From Corynebacterium mastitidis DSM 44356 (GTDB lineage Bacteria > Actinomycetota > Actinomycetes > Mycobacteriales > Mycobacteriaceae): DNA of 64,000 bases. The notes beneath the pieces were generated by a model. The model did no database searches. It worked only from the letters and a program-made list of their open reading frames with translations, and was not told the DNA's origin. The position numbers and the translations under genes were made by a program. The DNA lies in assembly GCF_000375365.1 (NCBI RefSeq), contig NZ_AQXB01000008.1, positions 1,246 to 65,245 of the forward strand, given 5' to 3'. Shown one piece after another: positions 1-7,672 of the stretch (the stretch's first letter is position 1; the number at the start of each line of letters is the position of its first letter).

Positions 1-1362
1 GGTGAGGTGGATCTGTTCAACGTGACGCTGTCGGATGAGACGGTTGAGGGTGTTGGCGATGTGGTCAACATTGAGCCGAAGCAGATTGATCGGTTGAAGG
101 TGGGTGAGTCCGGTGAGTTCACCGGCGAGCTGACCCTGCCTGAGGGCGGTCAGGAGCATAAGGACGTCGCCAAGGCCGAGGGTGTTCCGCCGAGCCCGGA
201 GAATCCGGACGAGCCGGGCGTCGATGAGCCGAAGGTGCCGTCCAATGAGGATCCGGCGAACGCGAAGACGCCGAAGCCGGACGAGCCGAAGCTGGAGCTG
301 AAGAAGTACATCAACGGCAACGACGCCCAGACCGCCGAGGACGCCGTCATGGCCTCCAAGGCTGGCGAGGAGCTTGAGGTGACCTTCGTGGTGACCAATG
401 CCGGTGCCGTGGATGTGTTCAACGTGACGGTGGAGGACAGCCTGCTGGATTCCGACGAGTCCGGCGTCAAGGTGGACGAGCCGAAGGCCGCCTCCGCCGA
501 GGACGAGGCCAAGGCCCGGCGCCTTGCCCCGGGGGAGAAGGTGACCTTCAAGGGCACGATTCCCGCCCCGGAGTCCGGCAAGCTGCACGCGGATCAGGCC
601 AAGGCGAAGGGCGTGGCCCCGAAGCCGGGTAATCCCGACGAGCCGGGCGATACCCCGGTGGAGTCGAACGAGGACCCCGCGCACGCCAAGACCCCGAAGC
701 CGGGTGAGCCGACCGAGGAGCCGAGCAAGCCCGCCAAGCCGTCCGAGGAGGAGCCCACCCCCTCGGAGCCGGTGAAGCCGGGCGAGCCCGGTAAGCCGAA
801 CGAGCCGAAGCCGGGTAAGCCCTCGGACTCCGCTCCGGAGCCGAAGATCACCACGGACGCTGCGATCGAGGATCAGGGCGCCCTGGTGGCCGGTGCGACG
901 GTGGTGGACACGGTCAGCTTTACGAACCTGGTTCCGGGTAAGAAGTACGAGCTGTCCGCCGAGCTGATGTGCAAGGCCTCCGGCGAGTCCACGGGCGCGA
1001 CGGCCAAGGTGACCTTCCTGGCGAGGGTGGCCGACGGCCAGATCAACGTGCCGGTGTCCGTCACGGACGGCGACTGCTCCGAGCAGGTGGTCTTTGAGAC
1101 GCTGCGTAACGCCGATGGTGAGGTGGTGGCCGTTCACCATGACATCAACGATGAGGCGCAGACGGTGACGGCGCAGGATGTGCTGAAGCCGGCCCCGTCG
1201 CAGGAGACCCAGGAGTCCAAGCGCGACCATAACGTCACGCGGGTGACCGAGGAGGCCCCCGAGGTGGGCAAGCCGGTGGCCCCGAAGACGCCGCGCCGCT
1301 CCATCAAGGCGGTCCCGTCTGGTTCCCTGGTGTTCGAGGAGGGCATGCCCTCCCGGATCTAG
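1..1362 (+). CDS. VaFE-type repeat surface protein, C-terminal part (5' end outside window)
   Basis: The reading frame is open at the left edge, so this is the C-terminal ~453 residues of a longer secreted protein. It shows two DUF11-like beta-sandwich repeats (motif DLFNVTL / DVFNVTV followed by a KV(G/D)E and LP(E)G-type end), Pro/Glu/Lys linkers (NPDEPG, KTPKPDEP repeated), then a VaFE-type repeat (about residues 280-390: VVDTVSFTNLVPGKKYELSA, CSEQVVFE, VAVHHDINDEAQTV). Such repeats build isopeptide-stabilised stalks in Gram-positive adhesins. The protein ends IKAVPSGSLVFEEGMPSRI with no LPXTG, no hydrophobic segment and no basic tail, so sortase anchoring is not apparent. A hairpin terminator follows. 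The class call is firm; ligand and anchoring mode are unknown. Confidence 0.8.
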   Translation, partial: GEVDLFNVTLSDETVEGVGDVVNIEPKQIDRLKVGESGEFTGELTLPEGGQEHKDVAKAEGVPPSPENPDEPGVDEPKVPSNEDPANAKTPKPDEPKLELKKYINGNDAQTAEDAVMASKAGEELEVTFVVTNAGAVDVFNVTVEDSLLDSDESGVKVDEPKAASAEDEAKARRLAPGEKVTFKGTIPAPESGKLHADQAKAKGVAPKPGNPDEPGDTPVESNEDPAHAKTPKPGEPTEEPSKPAKPSEEEPTPSEPVKPGEPGKPNEPKPGKPSDSAPEPKITTDAAIEDQGALVAGATVVDTVSFTNLVPGKKYELSAELMCKASGESTGATAKVTFLARVADGQINVPVSVTDGDCSEQVVFETLRNADGEVVAVHHDINDEAQTVTAQDVLKPAPSQETQESKRDHNVTRVTEEAPEVGKPVAPKTPRRSIKAVPSGSLVFEEGMPSRI

Positions 1363-1408
1363 GAGAATACAGGCTCGCTAGGTCCCGGTAGGGTCCTAGC
1401 GGGGCGAG

Positions 1409-1453
1409 AAGCCCCTCGTCAAGACGCACCGCGTGCGACCTTGCGAGGGGCTT
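1409..1453 (+). terminator. Hairpin terminator of the surface-protein gene
   Basis: AAGCCCCTCG (1409-1418) pairs with CGAGGGGCTT (1444-1453). An inner CGCAC/GTGCG stem (1425-1429 / 1433-1437) extends the structure. It follows the stop codon by ~45 bases. Confidence 0.65.
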
Positions 1454-1803
1454 TCCCTATGCCCCATGCCCCATGCCTCGGTCCCGGGAGAGCAGCAAGA
1501 AGATCAGCCCCGGCCCGTGCGTGGCCTACTGGGGAGTCCGTGCATGCGGAAGGTCAGCCCCCCGGGGCGCATGGAAGTATCCGAGCGGCGGAGAAGTCCC
1601 GATCACGGTGGCGTTCCCCGAGGCCCCGGCGGGGCGTCGAGAGCGGGGCGTCGGGAGTGAAGCCTCGGGAGTGGGGAGCCGTGAAGCGGCGCAGGAGGGC
1701 ACGCCGGGGGGATACCACGCAGCGGCCCGCGCCCCGTGTGCCGCTTTTCACCCCTCGCGGCGCGCCCCGCAGGGACCCACGCGGTGGCCCCACGCGCAGA
1801 AAA

Positions 1804-1826
1804 GGGCGCCCTCCACGAGGGCGCCC
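1804..1826 (-). terminator. Rho-independent terminator of the OPT transporter
   Basis: A perfect 10-bp stem GGGCGCCCTC / GAGGGCGCCC with a 3-base loop. On the minus strand it is followed by TTTT (complement of the AAAA at 1800-1803), so it terminates leftward transcription from the transporter. Confidence 0.85.
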
Positions 1827-1848
1827 GCATCCGGTAAAAGGGTATGCG

Positions 1849-3774
1849 CTAGTTCTTGGCCGAGACCCAGCGGTACAGCCCGGCCACCAGGACCACAAAG
1901 GCGGCGATGCCGACCCACTCGGCGGCGGGCTGGTAGGAGTCGGGGAAGATGCCCAGGGGCGAGGCCTTGCCCGTGGCGGCGATGATGCCGGCGTGCAGCA
2001 CCCCGAAGAGGCTTTCGCCCACGATGAGGCCGGTGGCCATGAGGGTGCCCAGGCGCGTGAGCTTTTCCGGGTTGGCGCTGCGCGCGGCGCGTCGGTTGTA
2101 GAGGGCGCCGATCACGCTGCCGAGGACGATCATGAGGGTAAGCCCCAGCGGCAGGTACATGCCCATGCCCACGGCGAGCGGCGGCAGCGCGAGGCGCTTG
2201 GCGGTGGTGCGGCCCAGGGTTTCGTCGATGGCGATGAGGCCCACGGCGATGAGCGCGCCGAGGCCCACCTTGCCCCAGTCCAGGGAGTCCCCGAAGATGC
2301 CCTGCGCCACGGAGGACATCAGGGCGGCCTGGGGCGCGGCCAAGGCGTCCGGCCCGGCGCCCTCCATGCCCTGGAACCCGAAGGCCTGGAGCATGAGCTG
2401 CAGGATCGGCGGGATCACGAGGGAGCCAAAGACCACGCCGATGATGAGGGCCACCTGCTGCTTCCAGGGGGTGGCGCCCACGAGCTGGCCGGTCTTGAGG
2501 TCCTGGAGGTTGTCGTTGGAGATGGTGGCGATGCCGAACACCACGGCCGCAGTAAACAGCGTGTAGGCCACCAGGGCGGTGGGGTTCACGCTGGATTCCG
2601 AGCCGGTGGCCACCTTGATGAGGAGGGCGGCGCAGAGCACGGTGATGATGCCCATGGAGGAGATGGGGCTGTTCGACGCCCCGATGAGCCCGGCCATGTA
2701 TCCGCACACGGCGGCGATGAGCAGCCCGGAGACGAGGGTAAACAGCACGCTCAGGGTGATGAGCAGGCCGGTGTGGTGGCTGATGGGGGTGCCGCTAAGG
2801 AAGCTCCACAGCAGCAGCCCGATGGGGATCATGGAGGCGCCGATGGTGGCGAGCACGAGGGGGAAGGGGAGGTCGCGCTCCACGAGTTCCACCTGCTGAC
2901 CGTTCTTGCGGGCGCGGGAGGACAGCAGGGAGTCCCGTATTCCCCGGGTGATGGGGCCGATGATCTTCAGCAGCGTCCACAGCGCGGCCACGGCCATGGC
3001 CCCGGCGCCCACAAAGCGCACCTCGCTGCTGAACACGGTGGCCACGGCCTCGGAGACGTCCCCGCTGGCGGGGACGCTGCCGCGCGAGAAGATCGGGAGC
3101 AGCACGCCGTTGGAGATGAGCACGCCGATGAGCATGGCCACGCCCACGGTCAGGCCTACCAGGTGCCCCACGCCGATGAGAGCCAGGGAGAGGCTGGCGC
3201 CGACCATGGTGCCGCCGGTGCCCACGCGCAGCGCCGTGGAGATCTCCGCCGTGGCGGCCTTGAGCGCACCGAGGAGGGCAAAGAAGGCGGAGGAGAGGGC
3301 GCCCGCGAGGATCACGTGCAGGCCCCGGCGGTTCTCGTCCGCCGAGCGGCTTTCGTCGCCCACTCGCAGCACCTCGGCGGCGGCCACGCCCTCGGGGAAG
3401 GGGAGGTCGGAGCCGGTGACCAGCGCGCGGCGCAGCGGGATGGAGTACATGACGCCGAGGACGCCGCCGATCATGCACACCAGCAGGGTGGTCCAGTAGG
3501 GGAAGCCCTGCCACCAGCCCACCATGACCAGGCCGGGGAGCACGAAGATGATGGCGGACAGGGTGCCCGCCGCCGAGGCGATGGTCTGGACGATGTTGTT
3601 CTCCACCACCGTGTGCTGCGCAAACCGGCGCAGCACCGCCATGGAGATCACGGCCGCCGGGATGGAGGTGGCAAAGGTAAGCCCCACCTTGAGGCCCAGA
3701 TAGACGTTGGCGGCGGTGAATACCAAGGTGATGATTCCGCCGAGGATCACCGCCCTGAAAGTAAGTTCGCGCAT
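1849..3774 (-). CDS. OPT-family oligopeptide transporter
   Basis: A 641-residue polytopic membrane protein with ~14-16 hydrophobic segments and no signal peptide, typical of the OPT (oligopeptide transporter) family. The N terminus (TFRAVILGGIITLVFTAANVYLGLKVGLTFATSIPAAV) and the segments around SDLPFPEGVAAAEVL and NNIVQTIASAAG are characteristic of bacterial OPT proteins, which move small peptides or peptide-like metallophores across the membrane. The substrate cannot be told from sequence. It is a single gene: its promoter must lie in 3775-3863, and a strong terminator follows. Length fits prokaryotic OPT members. Confidence 0.9.
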   Translation of the reverse strand: MRELTFRAVILGGIITLVFTAANVYLGLKVGLTFATSIPAAVISMAVLRRFAQHTVVENNIVQTIASAAGTLSAIIFVLPGLVMVGWWQGFPYWTTLLVCMIGGVLGVMYSIPLRRALVTGSDLPFPEGVAAAEVLRVGDESRSADENRRGLHVILAGALSSAFFALLGALKAATAEISTALRVGTGGTMVGASLSLALIGVGHLVGLTVGVAMLIGVLISNGVLLPIFSRGSVPASGDVSEAVATVFSSEVRFVGAGAMAVAALWTLLKIIGPITRGIRDSLLSSRARKNGQQVELVERDLPFPLVLATIGASMIPIGLLLWSFLSGTPISHHTGLLITLSVLFTLVSGLLIAAVCGYMAGLIGASNSPISSMGIITVLCAALLIKVATGSESSVNPTALVAYTLFTAAVVFGIATISNDNLQDLKTGQLVGATPWKQQVALIIGVVFGSLVIPPILQLMLQAFGFQGMEGAGPDALAAPQAALMSSVAQGIFGDSLDWGKVGLGALIAVGLIAIDETLGRTTAKRLALPPLAVGMGMYLPLGLTLMIVLGSVIGALYNRRAARSANPEKLTRLGTLMATGLIVGESLFGVLHAGIIAATGKASPLGIFPDSYQPAAEWVGIAAFVVLVAGLYRWVSAKN

Positions 3775-3863
3775 AGTTGCCTGCCTGCTCGAGGAATAAA
3801 AATGCTGAGAGGTAGATTACTCCCACCTGACAATGAGCAGAGCGTAACCCCGTGGTATGTCCG

Positions 3864-4304
3864 TCACACCGTGTATGCGGCACCCTCGAGGTCGAGCAGG
3901 AACCGCTTGGCGGCCAGCCCGCCCGCGTAGCCGCCCAGGGAGCCGTCGGCGCGCAGCACCCGATGGCAGGGGACCACGAGGGGCAGGGGATTGGTGCGGC
4001 ACCCGCTGCCCACCGCGCGGGACGCACCGGGGGAGCCCAGCGCCGCCGCGAGGGCGCCGTAGCTGGTGGTCTCCCCGTAGCCGAGGGTGAGCAGGCGGCG
4101 CTGGACCCGGCCCCGGAACCCCGTGGCCCCGAACCAGTCCAGCGGCACGGTGAACTCCCTGCGCCGCCCGGCGAAGTATTCTTCGATCTCGCGGCGGGCC
4201 TGATCCACGAAGGGGGATTCGGTGGAGGGGCCGGGGCCAAAGAGCACGCGGCTCAGGCCGCGCGGGGAGGCGAGGAGGGTGAGCGGCCCGATGGGGGTGT
4301 CCAC
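3864..4304 (-). CDS. ogt: Methylated-DNA--protein-cysteine methyltransferase
   Basis: A 146-residue suicide DNA-repair protein that removes O6-alkyl groups from guanine by transfer to its own cysteine. The active site PCHRVLRADGSLGGYAGG is intact, as is the DNA-binding helix region ending in SRAVGSGCRTNPLPLVVPCHRV. The protein is shorter than E. coli Ogt (~171) but complete. It starts at GTG 4304, one base after the adenylate cyclase stop (TAG-C-GTG), which implies translational coupling with that gene. The symbol ogt rather than ada is chosen because there is no AraC domain. Confidence 0.92.
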   Translation of the reverse strand: MDTPIGPLTLLASPRGLSRVLFGPGPSTESPFVDQARREIEEYFAGRRREFTVPLDWFGATGFRGRVQRRLLTLGYGETTSYGALAAALGSPGASRAVGSGCRTNPLPLVVPCHRVLRADGSLGGYAGGLAAKRFLLDLEGAAYTV

Positions 4305-4305
4305 G

Positions 4306-5832
4306 CTAGGACCTGTCCGCCAGGGTCTCCCGGATGGGGCGAGCGAGCTGAGTCATCTCCCGGCGGCCCCGTAGCTCCACGGACTTCATCAGCGTCCAGC
4401 GGGCCTGCTCGGCCTCGTTGGCGCCGCGCAGGGTGGCGGAGTTGGTGAGCACCCGCCCGGGGGTGTCCTTGGCCAGCTCGGTCAGGCGCGCCGCCTGGTT
4501 GACCGCGTCCCCGATCACGGTGTACTCGAAGCGGTCGTGGCCGCCGATGTGCCCGGCCACCACGTGCCCGGCGGCCACGCCGATCCCCGCCTGCAGCTCC
4601 ATGTCGCGCAGCTCCTCGCGCAGCTCGCGGGCGGCGCTCAGGGCGAGCGAGTTGGCGTCGGCAAGCGGCAGCGGCGCGCCAAAGACCGCCAGGGCGGCGT
4701 CGCCCTGGAACTTGTTGATGATGCCCTTGTTGCGGTGCACCACCTTGACCACGCGCTCGAAGAAGCGGTTCAGCTCCGCCACCACCTCCTCTGGCTCGTG
4801 GTGCACGGCAAAGGTGGTGGAGCCGATGACGTCGATGAAGAGCACGGCCACCTTGCGGTCCTCGCCGCCGAGGGTGGGGCGCTCCTCGAGCGCGCGGCGG
4901 GCGACCTCGGTGCCCACGTAGCGGCCGAAGATGTCGCGCACGCGCTGCCGCTCCTTGAGCCCGCGCATCATCTCGTTGAACCCGGCCTGCAGCACCCCGA
5001 TCTCGGAGCCATCGTAGATGTCCACCTGGGCGTTGGAGTCCCCACGGCGCACCCGGTTGATGGCCTCCTGCAGCTCCTGGATGGGGTCCACCACGCTCAT
5101 GATGGAGAAGGTGGTGCCCACGAAGCCGGTGACGAGGGCGCCCACGATGAGCCACAGGATCGCGGGGACGATGTCGGCGGCGTCCTCGGTGAAAAAGCCC
5201 GCGCCCTGGCCCCAGATGAGCAGCAGCACCCCGAGGGCGGGAACCCCGGTGGTGAGCACCCAGGTGGTGCGCAGGCGGGACTTGATGGGGGGCTCCAGGG
5301 TGGAGTCCTCGAAGCGGCGGGCCAGCGCCGACGCCGCCACCGGGCGGACCATGCGCTCGGCAGCCAGGTAGGTGATGATGATGACCACCGAGCCCGCCAG
5401 CGCGCAGGCCACCGCGATGACCCAGGCCATGCGCCCGCTGACGGAGGCGGCGAGCGCCACGGCGATGAGCACTCCGAGCAGCCACACGATCGCGCACACC
5501 ACCGCCTGGTAGATGGGCAGGCGTAGCACCAGGTTGCGCACCATGTTGGGGTCGTGGGAATCCGGGGCGCGCTGCCAGTCCAGCACCGGGCGGAAGAGCA
5601 CGAAGGTGGCCACCATGCCCACCACCGTGGCCAGCCCCACGTAGCTGATGCCGATGAGGGGAAGGTGCGTGTCCGTGGAGTCGAAGTGATTCAGCTCCGG
5701 CAGCGGGATGAGAAAGCGGATGAAGAACATGATGGCCGCCGCGCCCACGAGGTTCGATCCGAGCACCAGGGCGGCATACAGGGGCCACGAGGTGCCCCAC
5801 AGCCATGTGATGGCCCTTAGCAATCGGTTCAT
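4306..5832 (-). CDS. cyaB: Membrane-bound class III adenylate cyclase (HAMP + CHD)
   Basis: A 508-residue protein with six N-terminal membrane helices, a HAMP linker (around VVDPIQELQEAINRVRRGD) and a C-terminal class III cyclase domain that makes cAMP from ATP. Key residues are visible: the metal Asp pair in FIDVIGST and NKFQGDAALAVFG, the adenine-selecting Lys in NKFQGD, the selecting Asp in YTVIGDAVN, and the transition-state Asn/Arg in NQAARL. In corynebacteria cAMP feeds the global regulator GlxR. ATG 5832 is chosen because a -10 box TAGAGT ends seven bases before it, which predicts a leaderless mRNA; an upstream in-frame ATG at 5850 would lie over that box. Confidence 0.92.
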   Translation of the reverse strand: MNRLLRAITWLWGTSWPLYAALVLGSNLVGAAAIMFFIRFLIPLPELNHFDSTDTHLPLIGISYVGLATVVGMVATFVLFRPVLDWQRAPDSHDPNMVRNLVLRLPIYQAVVCAIVWLLGVLIAVALAASVSGRMAWVIAVACALAGSVVIIITYLAAERMVRPVAASALARRFEDSTLEPPIKSRLRTTWVLTTGVPALGVLLLIWGQGAGFFTEDAADIVPAILWLIVGALVTGFVGTTFSIMSVVDPIQELQEAINRVRRGDSNAQVDIYDGSEIGVLQAGFNEMMRGLKERQRVRDIFGRYVGTEVARRALEERPTLGGEDRKVAVLFIDVIGSTTFAVHHEPEEVVAELNRFFERVVKVVHRNKGIINKFQGDAALAVFGAPLPLADANSLALSAARELREELRDMELQAGIGVAAGHVVAGHIGGHDRFEYTVIGDAVNQAARLTELAKDTPGRVLTNSATLRGANEAEQARWTLMKSVELRGRREMTQLARPIRETLADRS

Positions 5833-5839
5833 GCTAGAT

Positions 5840-5860
5840 ACTCTATCCATTCGCTACGCT
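5840..5860. promoter_or_regulatory. Divergent leaderless promoters for cyaB and holB
   Basis: The minus-strand -10 box TAGAGT (5845-5840) and plus-strand -10 box TACGCT (5855-5860) each end seven bases before their start codons (ATG 5832, GTG 5868). No Shine-Dalgarno is present for either gene. Confidence 0.55.
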
Positions 5861-5867
5861 GGGTGCG

Positions 5868-7154
5868 GTGAGCACTTCCCCCCGAAGCGTGGCCGAGCGC
5901 CTCGCCGATACCCCCAGCGTGCGCGACGCGGTATTGGGCGCCGCCCGGGCCGCCCGCGAGGCGCGCCGCGACGCCGCGTCCGGCGAGGCGGTCGCCGGGG
6001 ACGCGGGGGGCGGCGTCGGGGGTGTTGTCGGGGACGCGGGGGAGGCGCCGAGTTCCTCCGCCATGACGCACTCCTGGGTGTTTACCGGGGCCCCGGGTTC
6101 GGGCCGCTCCCAGGCGGCCCTGGCCTTTGCCGCCGCCTTAGAATGCACGGGCGAGGAGCCCGGCTGCGGGCGGTGCCGGGAGTGCCGCGCGGTGCTGGAG
6201 GGGGCGCACACGGACGTGGTGCGCGTGGTGCCCCAGGCGCTGTCCATCGGGGTGGACTACGTGCGCGAGACGATCATCGCCGGGGCGCACCGCCTGCCCA
6301 CCGTCTCCCCCTGGCGGGTGGTCATCATCGAGGACGCGGACCGCCTCTCCGCCTCGGCGGCCGACGCCCTCCTCAAGACCGTGGAGGAGCCGCCCTCGCG
6401 CACCGTCATCGTCTTCTGCGCGCCCTCCACCGACCCGCAGGACTTTTCCACCACGCTGCGCTCCCGGTGCCGCCACGTCTACGTGCCCTCGCCCTCGGTG
6501 GCGGAGATCACCCGGCTCCTCGTCGAGGAGGAGGGGGCCACGGAGCACGACGCCCGCCTGGCCGCGCAGGCCTCCATGCGGCACATAGGCCGCGCCCGCC
6601 GCCTGGTGACCACCCCCAGCATGCAGCAGCGCCGCGCCGCCGTGCTCAACCTTGCGGAGCTGATCCGCCACGGCGACCAGGCGTTTCAGGCCATGTACGC
6701 CCTGGTCAAGGCGATGGAGAAGGAGGCCACCGAGGCCTTCGCGGAGGAGGACGCCGCCGAGCGCGAGCGCCTGGAGCGCTCCCTGGGGGCCGGGGGGCGC
6801 GGAAAAGGCGCCCAGAAGGCCGCGCGCGGGGTGGCGGGCATGGTCAAGGAGCTGGAAAAGGCGCAGCGCATGCGCACCACGAGGCGCCGCCGGGACCTCC
6901 TCGACCTCGCGCTGGTGGACCTTGCCGGGCTGTACCGGGACGCGCTGCTGCTCGCGGTGGGCGCCACGGTGGAGCCGGTGCACCCGGACTTCTCCGGGCT
7001 CGCCGGGGAGCTGGCCCGGGGCGTGGGGGAGCGGGGACTGGTGCAGTGCCTGGACGCCATCGCGGTGTGCCGGCGGCATATCTCGGAAAACGTGCAGTTC
7101 AGCATCGCCACCGACGGCCTCGTGGGCCGTTTGCGGCAGGCGTATGGGGTGTAG
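5868..7154 (+). CDS. holB: DNA polymerase III subunit delta' (clamp loader)
   Basis: A 428-residue AAA+ clamp-loader subunit. Visible are a P-loop-like GAPGSGRS (about residue 73), a four-cysteine zinc module (C-x6-C-x2-C-x2-C in CTGEEPGCGRCREC), the Walker-B-like VVIIEDADRL, and the SRC arginine-finger motif in LRSRCRHVYVPSPS. A low-complexity Ala/Gly stretch (residues ~35-60) precedes the AAA+ core, and a charged helical insert occupies residues ~290-340. The protein loads the sliding clamp during replication. Start is GTG 5868, seven bases after a TACGCT -10 box. The tRNA gene follows 17 bases downstream. Confidence 0.92.
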   Translation: MSTSPRSVAERLADTPSVRDAVLGAARAAREARRDAASGEAVAGDAGGGVGGVVGDAGEAPSSSAMTHSWVFTGAPGSGRSQAALAFAAALECTGEEPGCGRCRECRAVLEGAHTDVVRVVPQALSIGVDYVRETIIAGAHRLPTVSPWRVVIIEDADRLSASAADALLKTVEEPPSRTVIVFCAPSTDPQDFSTTLRSRCRHVYVPSPSVAEITRLLVEEEGATEHDARLAAQASMRHIGRARRLVTTPSMQQRRAAVLNLAELIRHGDQAFQAMYALVKAMEKEATEAFAEEDAAERERLERSLGAGGRGKGAQKAARGVAGMVKELEKAQRMRTTRRRRDLLDLALVDLAGLYRDALLLAVGATVEPVHPDFSGLAGELARGVGERGLVQCLDAIAVCRRHISENVQFSIATDGLVGRLRQAYGV

Positions 7155-7170
7155 TAGAGTGATCGCTCGT

Positions 7171-7246
7171 GCCGCCTTAGCTCAGTCGGTAGAGCGATTC
7201 ACTCGTAATGAATAGGTCGCGAGTTCGATTCTCGCAGGCGGCTCCA
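7171..7246 (+). tRNA. tRNA-Thr (anticodon CGU)
   Basis: A complete cloverleaf: acceptor GCCGCCU / AGGCGGC, D-arm GCUCAGUCGGUAGAGC, anticodon stem AUUCA/UGAAU around loop CUCGUAA (CGU reads ACG, Thr), T-arm GCGAG-UUCGAUU-CUCGC. The 3' CCA is encoded (7244-7246). A run of eight T follows directly. Confidence 0.97.
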
Positions 7247-7277
7247 TTTTTTTTGAGGGTAGTGATTGCCCTTTATG

Positions 7278-7323
7278 AGGCCGGTGGCAGGCTCTCCCTT
7301 GGGTGGTTTGCCGCCGGTTTTCT
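7278..7323 (+). terminator. Hairpin terminator after tRNA-Thr
   Basis: AGGCCGGTGGCA (7278-7289) pairs with TGCCGCCGGTTT (7309-7320) through a 12-bp stem with G-T wobbles, followed by TCTTG. The T8 run at 7247-7254 may be the main processing or termination signal, with this as a backup. Confidence 0.45.
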
Positions 7324-7631
7324 TGTGTGCGCGGCCCGCTTTTTTGGGGGGTGCCGGTGCACGGGGTGAAGGGGCTGCGCGCCTCGGCATGCCGTGAGAG
7401 TCGGGGGTGCGGGGCCTTGAGGTGCGCGCCTGCCTCGCGCGGGGCGCAGGGCGTGGGTCGGCTTTTCCGGTTGGTGGAAGCTCCGTCACGCCCCGGTGCC
7501 GTGCGGCGGGCGGGCGTTTCCCGGGTACCCCTGAATGGGGTCATTCTGGCTCTTGGCGGGGTGCGGGGCGATGTCGGGCTACCAGGGCTTTCTGGGTGTG
7601 TGGGCAGGGTGGTGCCGCGCCGATCCATTTT
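7324..7631. other. Intergenic stretch, nothing recognised
   Basis: About 300 GC-rich bases between the tRNA terminator and the operator of the lipid cluster. The open frames here give low-complexity Arg/Gly/Pro translations on both strands and no ribosome-binding site. I see no gene. Confidence 0.5.
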
Positions 7632-7662
7632 TTACACTTTTACAAAAACTGTAAAAGTGTAA
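7632..7662. promoter_or_regulatory. Perfect 12-bp inverted repeat (operator) over the lipid-cluster promoter
   Basis: TTACACTTTTAC (7632-7643), seven-base spacer, GTAAAAGTGTAA (7651-7662). A -10-like TAATGA begins inside the right arm (7660-7665) and ends seven bases before ATG 7673, with a -35-like TTTTAC at 7638-7643. A dimeric repressor bound here would block the promoter. The TetR gene at 12420 in the same cluster is the obvious candidate; that link is inference. Confidence 0.7.
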
Positions 7663-7672
7663 TGATGTGGCC

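Larger units (their letters stand above)
1363..1848. other. Intergenic stretch with two facing terminators
   Basis: No convincing gene. The sequence holds a small palindrome at 1377-1400, the terminator of the surface-protein gene (1409-1453) and, at its right end, the terminator of the minus-strand transporter (1804-1826). The ~340 bases in between are GC-rich with only overlapping low-information frames. Confidence 0.6.

Noticed and set aside
1441..3930. 829-residue plus-strand frame
   Set aside because: Antisense to the OPT transporter; His/Gly/Ala/Asp-rich shadow typical of the complement of a high-GC gene.
7182..7628. 148-residue minus-strand frame overlapping tRNA-Thr
   Set aside because: Its C-terminal part (ending in LATYSLRVNRS) is the usual spurious translation antisense to a tRNA; composition is Pro/Arg/Thr-rich.
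7303..7662. 119-residue frame between tRNA-Thr and the lipid cluster
   Set aside because: No ribosome site, unlikely composition, and it runs across the operator palindrome.
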